In this document: positions 7,883 through 14,160 of the stretch, one piece after another | How the letters are laid out: each line of letters opens with the position of its first letter | Position numbering within the stretch: the first letter of the stretch is position 1 | NCBI GenBank assembly: GCA_038245795.1 | Contig: JBBRSC010000061.1 | Span: 1-14,160 of the forward strand | DNA: 14,160 nucleotides | From: JBBRSC01 sp038245795 | GTDB lineage: Bacteria > Actinomycetota > Acidimicrobiia > Acidimicrobiales > Microtrichaceae | Reading direction: 5' to 3' | Made by a program: the position numbers and the translations under genes | The notes under the pieces: generated by a model | Databases searched by the model: none | Told to the model about the DNA's origin: nothing | Seen by the model: the letters and a program-made list of their open reading frames with translations, nothing else

Positions 7883-8462
7883 CGCGCTCCCCCTCGTTCG
7901 GAGTCGACGCCGCCAGCGACTGTGCTTCGCAAGCGGCGATGATCGAGGCCCAGAGCTGATCGAGCGCGATGGTGAGCAACGCGTACTCCTCGGTCCCGGA
8001 ATCGAGCGCTGTCGGGGCCAGTTTCACGGCCACGAACTCGGGGATCATCTGCGCGAGGCAGATGGCCAGCGCTTCGTGCGCCTGCGTCGCCGATCGTTCA
8101 GGCAGTGACCGGCTCGGTGACGCCGCGATGACGCCAGCCACCTTGCCGACGAGCACTCCTGCAAACGCCGGCCGGCTCAACCAGTCAATGGCGTTCTTGA
8201 CCACGCCGGCGACGCCGCCGTTGTATTCCGGTGTGTTGAAGACGACAGCATCGGCCGCAGTCACGAGCGCCTTCAGCGTCTCGACCGCCATCGGGGGGCT
8301 GTCCCGGTAGATGTCCTCGTGATACAGCGGGATGTCGTGCAGTTCAGCAACGGCCACGTCGACATCGGGCGGAGCGAGATCCGCGAACCGCTGGCAGATC
8401 TGGCGGTTGGATGACTCGGCGCGAAGGCTGCCGATCACGACAAGAACGTGGATACGGGCCAT
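7875..8462 (-). CDS. NADPH-dependent FMN reductase family flavoprotein
   Basis: This is a 195-residue flavodoxin-like protein. The phosphate-binding loop for FMN is GSLRAESSNR (11-20). The second FMN segment, TPEYNGGVAGVVKNAIDWLSR, carries the family signature PEYN...KNAIDW. Members reduce FMN, quinones, azo dyes or chromate with NAD(P)H. The ATG at 8462 gives the usual N-terminus ARIHVLVVIGSLR, and a TAGCCT -10 element ends 7 bp upstream, fitting a leaderless mRNA. An upstream GTG at 8486 would lie across that element. This is the first gene of the five-gene minus operon and overlaps the SDR gene by 8 bp. It may supply reduced flavin to a monooxygenase not in the window; that is inference. 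Confidence 0.88.
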   Translation of the reverse strand: MARIHVLVVIGSLRAESSNRQICQRFADLAPPDVDVAVAELHDIPLYHEDIYRDSPPMAVETLKALVTAADAVVFNTPEYNGGVAGVVKNAIDWLSRPAFAGVLVGKVAGVIAASPSRSLPERSATQAHEALAICLAQMIPEFVAVKLAPTALDSGTEEYALLTIALDQLWASIIAACEAQSLAASTPNEGERDV

Positions 8463-8469
8463 GGGCGGC

Positions 8470-8479
8470 AGGCTACCGT
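8470..8479. promoter_or_regulatory. Overlapping divergent -10 elements (flavoprotein operon / serine hydrolase)
   Basis: Only 25 bp separate the ATG of the minus operon (8462) from the ATG of the plus-strand hydrolase (8488). On the minus strand TAGCCT (8475-8470) stands 7 bp before its ATG. On the plus strand TACCGT (8474-8479) stands 8 bp before its ATG. Both fit TAnnnT and share the TA step at 8474-8475. Neither start has a Shine-Dalgarno, so both mRNAs are probably leaderless. Confidence 0.55.
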
Positions 8480-8487
8480 TCGCCACG

Positions 8488-9609
8488 ATGTCACTGAATC
8501 CTGCCCGCCTCGATCAATTCCGCACCCGTCTCACCCAGGAGATCGACGACGGCGTCTTGCCGTCGTGCCAGGTCGCGGTGGGCCTCGACGGTGAGGTGGC
8601 GTGGACGGAGACGTTCGGCGACGCCTCCGACGACACCCGGTATGTCTTCTTCAGCTGCACCAAGGCGCTGATCGCCGGGGTCATGTGGCAACTGTTCGAC
8701 GAGGGCCACCTCACACCGGACGACCTGGTGGCTGATCATTTTACGGGCTTCGGGGCCAACGGCAAGGGAGCTGTGACCGTTGCCCATCTCATGACCCATA
8801 CGAGTGGGTTCCCGCGGGCGCCTCTGGGGCCGAGAACCTGGGGCACCCGAGAGGCACGTCGGGAGGCCATGGAAGGCTGGCGTTTGTCCTGGGAGCCGGG
8901 CACACAATTCGAGTACCACCCCACCTCCGCGCATTGGGTGCTGGGCGAGCTGATCAACATCGTCGACGGGCGGACGGCTGGGGAGTCGATCGCGGCACGG
9001 ATCGCGGAGCCGCTCGGCTTGTCGAAGCTCGCACTCGGGGTTCCCGCCGATCGACAGGGAGATATCGCGACCATCGTCGATAGCGGCTCGTTTCCCACGG
9101 CGGCGGAACTCGAAGCGGTCTTCGGGGTGCCCGACTATGACCTGGGCGAGGTGACGCCCGAGGTGCTGTTGGGGTTCAATCACCCCGACGCGCGTGCGGT
9201 GGGAGTTCCCGGCGGTGGTGGCGTGTCGACGGCAGCGGATCTGGCGTTGTACTACCAAGCGCTCCTCCACAATCAGGGTGGACTCTGGAACGGGCCGTGG
9301 CTGGCGGACGGCACCTCGAACGTGCGCAATATGTTCCCGGATCCGGTACTCCGGACACCGGCCAGCCGATCGTTGGGCCTCGTGGTCGCCAATGACGACG
9401 GGAAGTCGCACCTCCGCGGGATGGGCCACACGGTGTCGGCGAAGGCCTTCGGCCACAACGGCGCCGGCGGACAGGTCGCGTGGGCCGATCCCGCCACCGG
9501 GTTGTCGTTCGTCTACCTCACCAACGGGATCGACCGGAATTTTCTCCGGGAATCACGGCGGGTCTCGGGCGTTGCGAGTCGGGCCGGACTGTTGGCGGCG
9601 GCAGACTGA
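8488..9609 (+). CDS. Serine hydrolase of the beta-lactamase/class C-like esterase family
   Basis: This is a 373-residue protein with the beta-lactamase fold. The nucleophile motif SxxK is SCTK (56-59, in YVFFSCTKALIAG). The second motif tyrosine is probably Y143 (FEYHPTSAHWVLGEL). The third motif is HNG within FGHNGAGGQVAWADP, in place of KTG. THTSGFPR and the glycine-rich GVPGGGGVSTAADLALYYQALL are also typical. Actinobacterial relatives include carboxylesterases such as the mycobacterial LipL and LipP type, so an esterase or lipase role is more likely than antibiotic hydrolysis. No signal peptide is seen, so it should be cytoplasmic. The ATG at 8488 was chosen by N-terminal fit and promoter spacing; the frame extending back to 8332 would overlap the divergent gene. 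It lies upstream of, but separate from, the KstR-controlled amidohydrolase gene. Confidence 0.88.
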   Translation: MSLNPARLDQFRTRLTQEIDDGVLPSCQVAVGLDGEVAWTETFGDASDDTRYVFFSCTKALIAGVMWQLFDEGHLTPDDLVADHFTGFGANGKGAVTVAHLMTHTSGFPRAPLGPRTWGTREARREAMEGWRLSWEPGTQFEYHPTSAHWVLGELINIVDGRTAGESIAARIAEPLGLSKLALGVPADRQGDIATIVDSGSFPTAAELEAVFGVPDYDLGEVTPEVLLGFNHPDARAVGVPGGGGVSTAADLALYYQALLHNQGGLWNGPWLADGTSNVRNMFPDPVLRTPASRSLGLVVANDDGKSHLRGMGHTVSAKAFGHNGAGGQVAWADPATGLSFVYLTNGIDRNFLRESRRVSGVASRAGLLAAAD

Positions 9610-9632
9610 CGCCAGTTCGGTCAGCGCAGGAC

Positions 9633-9646
9633 TGGAACGTGTTCTA
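9633..9646. promoter_or_regulatory. KstR-type operator in front of the amidohydrolase homologue
   Basis: TGGAACGTGTTCTA matches the KstR consensus TnnAACnnGTTnnA at all eight fixed positions. KstR is the TetR-family repressor of cholesterol catabolism in actinobacteria. The 3' end overlaps TAGTTT (9645-9650), a TAnnnT -10 element ending 6 bp before the ATG at 9657, so a bound repressor would block polymerase. From 9635 the sequence is identical for 17 bases to the site at 11461. KstR itself is not in the window. Confidence 0.82.
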
Positions 9647-9656
9647 GTTTTGGGGC

Positions 9657-10523
9657 ATGGGAATGCCAACTGATGTAGGAATCGTCGACCTGATGCTCGG
9701 GATCCCCGAGCCGGGACAGAAGGAACGCTGGTACGACTTCCTGAAGCCGAATCTGCGCGACGCCGAGTCGCAGGGATTCAAGTTCCCGGCGCAGTACATG
9801 TTCAAGGAAGTGCCAGAGGATCCGACCGAGGGCGACGTCGTGGCCTTCACCCTCGATCAGATGGACCTCTACGGCATCGAGAAGGCGCTCATCGGCTACG
9901 GCGGCGACGGCGGCGTCCAACGTGAGGCGCTCGACAAGCATCCGGATCGGTTCCTGCCCTCGCTGTCGGTGGATCCCAACGACGGAATGAAGGCCATCCA
10001 GGCGATCGTCAAGGCGTCGGAGATGTACGATCTCAAGGGCGTGCAACTGTTCCCGGCGGGCTGCAATCCGGGGGTGCCAATCAACGACAAGCGCATGTAC
10101 CCGGTGTACTCGAAGTGCTGCGAACTCGACATCCCGGTGCTGTGTTGTGTCGGCGTCCCCGGACCCCGAGTGCCGATGGCACCCCAGAAGGTCGAGCTGA
10201 TCGACGAGGTGTGTTACTTCTTCCCCGACCTGAAGTTCGTGATGCGCCATGGCGCAGAGCCATGGACCGAACTGGCCGTGAAGCTGATGCTGAAGTGGCC
10301 GAACCTGTACTACTCGACGTCCGCCTTTGCTCCGAAGTACTACCCCAAGGCGATCATCGACTACGCCAACACGCGCGGCGCCGACAAGATCATGTACGCC
10401 GGCTACTTCCCGATGGGGCTGAGTCTGCAACGCATCTTCACCGACATGCCGAACGTCCCCTTCAAGGATGAAGTGTGGCCGAAGTTCCTCCGCGAGAACG
10501 CCATGCGGGTCTTCGATTTGTAG
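9657..10523 (+). CDS. Amidohydrolase-2 family homologue with degenerate metal site, KstR-controlled
   Basis: This is a 288-residue TIM-barrel protein of the amidohydrolase-2 superfamily. Recognisable pieces are the N-terminal strand, MDLYGIEKALIGYG, KHPDRFLPSLSVDP, DLKGVQLFPAG, FVMRHGAEPW (H198), and the closing strand DKIMYAGYFP. Family enzymes bind zinc through an N-terminal DxHxHxxP and a C-terminal GSDxP aspartate. Here the first reads D11-L-M-L-G-I-P17, with Met and Gly for both histidines, and the second has Y250 for Asp. Normal metal hydrolysis or decarboxylation chemistry is therefore unlikely, and a metal-free or non-catalytic role is inferred. The ATG at 9657 fits a leaderless transcript; the in-frame ATG at 9663, with GGGG before it, is the alternative. 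The KstR operator ties it to sterol catabolism. Confidence 0.85.
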   Translation: MGMPTDVGIVDLMLGIPEPGQKERWYDFLKPNLRDAESQGFKFPAQYMFKEVPEDPTEGDVVAFTLDQMDLYGIEKALIGYGGDGGVQREALDKHPDRFLPSLSVDPNDGMKAIQAIVKASEMYDLKGVQLFPAGCNPGVPINDKRMYPVYSKCCELDIPVLCCVGVPGPRVPMAPQKVELIDEVCYFFPDLKFVMRHGAEPWTELAVKLMLKWPNLYYSTSAFAPKYYPKAIIDYANTRGADKIMYAGYFPMGLSLQRIFTDMPNVPFKDEVWPKFLRENAMRVFDL

Positions 10524-10544
10524 CAACGTCGACGTCGGTTCGAT

Positions 10545-10557
10545 ACCCCTCCGGGGT
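10545..10557. other. Small GC hairpin after the amidohydrolase homologue
   Basis: ACCCC-tcc-GGGGT is a perfect 5+3+5 inverted repeat, 21 bp past the amidohydrolase stop and about 50 bp before the kinase start. There is no T-run. It may weaken read-through from the KstR promoter into the kinase gene, or do nothing. A 10-bp palindrome ACGTCGACGT lies just before it at 10526-10535. Confidence 0.3.
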
Positions 10558-10608
10558 GACGGCTCGGATCGCACCCCCAAGGTGTTGCCGGTGCGCCACA
10601 CTGGCGAC

Positions 10609-11439
10609 GTGGCGGTAACGATTCCAACCACCTTGCGTCAAGCGATCGCCGCCAACGAGGGCGGACCAGAGTGGCTTCAGTCCATTCCAGCGCGTGCGGC
10701 GCGGGCCGCAGAACGCTGGGAGCTCGTCCTCGGTGAGCCGTTCGACACTGGAATGGCGGGATGGACGGCGCCCGCCACGACACAGACCGGAATCGACGTC
10801 GTCGTGAAACTCTCGTTCCCTCACGCCGAGGCGCGCAACGAAGGCGCAGCGCTCGCGGCGTGGCGAGGCGCTGGCGCTGTTGAGGTGCTCGATACTGATG
10901 CGGGCGACTGGGCATTGCTGCTCCGCCGACTGCGACCCGGGTCGACGCTGCGGGACGCGGGACTCCCGGTCGCGGAACATCTCACCGTCGGCGCCGGGCT
11001 GTGTCGCCAGGCCGTCGATCTCCTGAGCACCCTTGCGGGTGAAGCCGATCTGTGTGGGCTTGCGCATGGCGACCTCAACCCCGGCAACATCCTTCGCGAC
11101 GACTTGGACATCGACAGCGAGCTTGCGTCCAGCAACTGGCGCGCAATCGACCCGAAGCCTGTCCACGGCGACCTGGCATTTGACCCGTGGCCGCTGTTGA
11201 CACAGGTTGGGGAATGGACCGCCGTCGTCGCCAGTGCCGCTGAACTCGCAAACCGCGCCAAACTTGTCGCCGATTCAACCGGCCTCGACGCTGCGCGGGT
11301 CACTGCCTGGTGTGTCGCTCGCGGGGTCGAGTCTGCGCTCTGGGCCGCCGACCGCGGATGGTGGACAGGCCACCGAGGTGCCGACCGTGATCTGGCCCGG
11401 TCGGCTGCTTGGGCTGAGGCAGCAGCGAGGTTCCCATAA
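10609..11439 (+). CDS. APH(6)/streptomycin 6-kinase-like small-molecule kinase
   Basis: This is a 276-residue protein of the aminoglycoside/hydroxyurea kinase family (PF04655 type), which phosphorylates small hydroxylated compounds with ATP. The N-terminal lobe has lysine K67 (VVVKLSFPHAEARNEGAAL, followed by the hinge segment WALLLRRLRPG). The catalytic loop is HGDLNPGN (153-160) with base D155. The metal-binding segment is AIDPKPVHGDLAFDPWPLL with D181. The GTG at 10609 gives the family N-terminus TIPTTLRQAI...WLQSIPARA; the longer frame from 10468 would overlap the upstream gene. No Shine-Dalgarno or clear -10 is visible at this start, so it may be transcribed with the amidohydrolase homologue 85 bp upstream. 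Resistance is one possibility, but many family members phosphorylate metabolites. It sits between two KstR sites. Confidence 0.82.
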   Translation: MAVTIPTTLRQAIAANEGGPEWLQSIPARAARAAERWELVLGEPFDTGMAGWTAPATTQTGIDVVVKLSFPHAEARNEGAALAAWRGAGAVEVLDTDAGDWALLLRRLRPGSTLRDAGLPVAEHLTVGAGLCRQAVDLLSTLAGEADLCGLAHGDLNPGNILRDDLDIDSELASSNWRAIDPKPVHGDLAFDPWPLLTQVGEWTAVVASAAELANRAKLVADSTGLDAARVTAWCVARGVESALWAADRGWWTGHRGADRDLARSAAWAEAAARFP

Positions 11440-11458
11440 GACACTGAACCGAGTAAAG

Positions 11459-11472
11459 TAGAACGTGTTCTA
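11459..11472. promoter_or_regulatory. KstR-type operator in front of the Rieske oxygenase
   Basis: TAGAACGTGTTCTA is a near-perfect palindrome and matches TnnAACnnGTTnnA at all eight fixed positions. Two -10 candidates touch it: TAAAGT (11454-11459) at its left edge and TAGTTT (11471-11476) at its right edge. Either promoter would be blocked by a bound repressor. The gene start follows 17 bp later with a GAGG Shine-Dalgarno at 11480-11483. Confidence 0.85.
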
Positions 11473-11489
11473 GTTTTTTGAGGTGTCTC

Positions 11490-12533
11490 ATGAGCAAGCG
11501 ATCACCATTCCCGATTCCGTTCGGGTGGTACCAGATAGGTTGGCCAGCTGACGTCGAGATCGGCGCTACCAAGCCGCTGTTCTATTTCGGCAAGCACTTG
11601 GTCTGGTGGCGCGGCGCCGACGGCACGGCCCATGTTCAAGACGCCTTTTGTCCACACCTCGGGGCCCATCTCGGCCACGGCGGCGTCGTCATGGACTGCG
11701 AGATCGCGTGTCCGTTCCACGGCTGGCGCTTCGACGCCGATGGAAAGAACACCCTGATCCCCTATTCGAAACGCACGAACGGCAAGGCAACGCTACGGAC
11801 GTATCCGACCGTGGAGCGCAACGGTCTGACAATGGTGTGGTATCACCCCGAGGATGCCGAGCCGCTCTGGGAGATCCCCGAGATCCCGGAGTTCAATGAC
11901 CCCGAGAACTTCACCGACATGATCACGAAGTTCTACGAGATCGCGGCGCCGTGGCAGGAACTCGCTGAGAACGGAGTCGATGCCGCCCACTTCCGTTACG
12001 TGCACAACACCGAAGAGGTCCCGGTCCTCGACAGCTACGACACCACAGGCCCTGTTTCGAAGATGCGGTCGACACAGAAGTTCCCCACGCCGAAGGGCGT
12101 CGTGAACGGTCGCATCGATGCCGACCAAGTGGGCCCCGGGTTCTCGATCGTCCGCTTCAGCGGCATCGTCGATACCTACCTCATGGGCTGCAACACACCC
12201 GTCGACGAGGAGAAGTGCGAAATGCGCTTCAACTTCTGTGTCCGCAAGCTCGGCGACGATTCGTTCTCGAGCACGGTCGGCGATGCGTTCGTCAGCGAGG
12301 TCGATCGTCAGGTTCGAGAAGACAAGCCGATCTGGGAGAACAAGGCGCATCTCGTGCGTCCGGCACTCGCTGACACCGATGGACCCATCATGAAGTTCCG
12401 TAAGTGGGCGTCGCAGTTCTACGCCGAGCCTCTTGATACTGAGGAGACGGTCTACGTGCCCAGCGGTTCGTACCCCGCCGAAAACATGGGTCTGTCCGCC
12501 AGCCAGAAGTACGGCTCGAAGCCCATCAGCTAA
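11490..12533 (+). CDS. Rieske non-heme iron oxygenase, KshA/DAF-36-like (steroid oxygenase candidate)
   Basis: This is a 347-residue oxygenase component. The N-terminal Rieske domain binds a [2Fe-2S] cluster through C54-x-H56 and C74-x2-H77 (FCPHLGAHL and CPFHGWRF). The catalytic domain has the mononuclear iron ligands H167 and H172 in NGVDAAHFRYVH, with bridging D164. D278 (EDKPIW) lies where the third ligand of KshA falls. EIPEIPE and DGPIMKFRKWASQFY also resemble KshA and the animal cholesterol 7-desaturase DAF-36/Neverland. KshA hydroxylates 3-ketosteroids at C9 to open ring B; whether this paralogue does so or acts elsewhere on a sterol is not decided. The ATG at 11490 has a GAGG Shine-Dalgarno, and 11478 is a TTG without one. 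A KstR site lies just upstream and a strong terminator follows. The reductase must come from elsewhere, possibly the ferredoxin operon. Confidence 0.92.
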   Translation: MSKRSPFPIPFGWYQIGWPADVEIGATKPLFYFGKHLVWWRGADGTAHVQDAFCPHLGAHLGHGGVVMDCEIACPFHGWRFDADGKNTLIPYSKRTNGKATLRTYPTVERNGLTMVWYHPEDAEPLWEIPEIPEFNDPENFTDMITKFYEIAAPWQELAENGVDAAHFRYVHNTEEVPVLDSYDTTGPVSKMRSTQKFPTPKGVVNGRIDADQVGPGFSIVRFSGIVDTYLMGCNTPVDEEKCEMRFNFCVRKLGDDSFSSTVGDAFVSEVDRQVREDKPIWENKAHLVRPALADTDGPIMKFRKWASQFYAEPLDTEETVYVPSGSYPAENMGLSASQKYGSKPIS

Positions 12534-12557
12534 TCGGGCGCGGACCCCGCACACATC

Positions 12558-12620
12558 CCGTTCTGGCTGCGACACACCCGGCTATTGCCGGTCGTTTCGC
12601 ACCCAGAACGGTTGTTTTTT

Positions 12621-12622
<2 letters not shown>
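12558..12622 (+). terminator. Large stem-loop with T8 tract, terminator of the Rieske gene
   Basis: The outer arms CCGTTCTGG (12558-12566) and CCAGAACGG (12603-12611) pair perfectly. After one C/C mismatch, TGCGA (12568-12572) pairs with TCGCA (12597-12601). A 5-nt by 5-nt internal loop is capped by CCGGC-TATT-GCCGG (12578-12591). TTG and eight Ts follow (12612-12622), the form of a Rho-independent terminator on the plus strand. The T-tract runs into the stop codon of the convergent thiolase gene. No T-run follows in the minus direction. Confidence 0.85.
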
Positions 12623-13796
<1,174 letters not shown>

Positions 13797-13797
13797 G

Positions 13798-14160
13798 TCA
13801 GCCCTCACCTTCCAGCACGGCGATCAGATTCTGTTGCAAGCAATGACCGCTCGTGGCATGTGCCACCCCACGGTCAGCCGTTCCGTCCATGATCCGATTG
13901 GCGACTTCGCCCAACCGGATCAGCCCGGCTGCCATCATGGGATTGGCGGCGAGCGGGCCGCCCGACGGGTTCACCACGCAATTGCTGCCGAGGCCCAACG
14001 CGTTCACCGCGATCGTCTCTTGATGGGTGAACGGGGTGCACAACTCCGCGATGTCGACCTTGCCATCCGCGACACCGGCCTTGTCGGCTGCGATCGAGAT
14101 CGACGGTGACATCGTGAGATCGCGGGCACCGAAGTTGTGGCTGTCGACACGATGGTCGAG
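13798..14160 (-). CDS. ltp4: Thiolase-fold protein, Ltp4-like, C-terminal part (5' end outside window)
   Basis: The frame is open to the window edge and ends at 13798-13800, leaving about 120 C-terminal residues. The start RVDSHNFGARDLT, then VDIAELCTPFTHQETIAVNALGL, NPSGGPLAANPMMAAGLIRL and HATSGHCLQQNLIAVLEG follow actinobacterial Ltp4 (Rv3522). The thiolase GHP histidine is replaced in LAANPMMAAG. The end GHCLQQN keeps a cysteine near the position of the second thiolase cysteine. It acts with its neighbour on sterol side chains: the order ltp4 then ltp3 is the same as in M. tuberculosis, and the genes are 1 bp apart, so they are co-transcribed. Its promoter and N-terminus lie beyond the window, so a KstR site there cannot be checked. 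Confidence 0.87.
   Translation of the reverse strand, partial: LDHRVDSHNFGARDLTMSPSISIAADKAGVADGKVDIAELCTPFTHQETIAVNALGLGSNCVVNPSGGPLAANPMMAAGLIRLGEVANRIMDGTADRGVAHATSGHCLQQNLIAVLEGEG

Noticed and set aside
8488..9609. Calling the SxxK hydrolase an antibiotic-resistance beta-lactamase
   Set aside because: It lacks a visible signal peptide and a KTG motif (HNG instead), and resembles cytoplasmic esterases of the same fold.
8491..10631. Minus-strand frames of more than 300 codons opposite the serine hydrolase and the amidohydrolase homologue
   Set aside because: Both lie opposite genes with recognisable domains, are rich in Arg/His as expected of antisense GC-rich DNA, and have no plausible start or conserved motif.
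11490..12533. Naming the Rieske gene kshA
   Set aside because: Family membership and KstR control are clear, but the sequence is divergent from mycobacterial KshA and also resembles other steroid Rieske enzymes, so the symbol would overstate the evidence.

Overview
The window is GC-rich, uses GTG as well as ATG starts, and fits an actinobacterium. Several genes begin directly after a TAnnnT -10 element with no Shine-Dalgarno sequence. This leaderless habit, together with the sterol-degradation genes, suggests Acidimicrobiia or a related sterol-degrading actinobacterial lineage. That placement is inference.

Left part (1-4929): the 3' end of an enoyl-CoA hydratase gene (+) converges on a crotonase (-) that carries the complete catalytic triad of delta3,5-delta2,4-dienoyl-CoA isomerase. 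Divergent from the crotonase is a two-gene operon of an M1 aminopeptidase (pepN) and a calcineurin-like phosphoesterase, joined by a TGATG stop-start overlap. The 84-bp divergent spacer holds an inverted repeat whose two arms each read as a -10 element.

Middle (4949-8462, all -): a tight five-gene operon of an NADPH/FMN reductase-family flavoprotein, a classical SDR dehydrogenase, a three-cysteine ([3Fe-4S]-type) ferredoxin, an FAD ferredoxin reductase and a YhhN/TMEM86 membrane protein. The ferredoxin and reductase form an electron-transfer pair whose oxygenase partner is not in the operon. A serine beta-lactamase-fold hydrolase (+) diverges from it across only 25 bp, apparently from overlapping back-to-back -10 elements.

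Right part (9633-14160): a sterol-catabolic region. Two perfect matches to the KstR operator consensus TnnAACnnGTTnnA lie directly in front of an amidohydrolase-2 homologue and a KshA/DAF-36-like Rieske oxygenase. The amidohydrolase homologue has lost most of its metal ligands. An APH(6)-type kinase gene sits between the two. After a large stem-loop with a T-tract, a minus-strand pair matching Ltp4 (partial) and Ltp3 follows; in Rhodococcus this pair is needed to degrade the side chains of C24-branched sterols. Both enzymes lack the usual thiolase cysteine or histidine where it can be seen.

Taken together, the right-hand genes look like part of a KstR-controlled sterol (possibly plant-sterol) degradation regulon. 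The ferredoxin/reductase/SDR operon may serve the same pathway, although no clear KstR site was seen in front of it. No RNA genes, mobile elements or CRISPR arrays were found, and there is no gene-free stretch above 300 bases.
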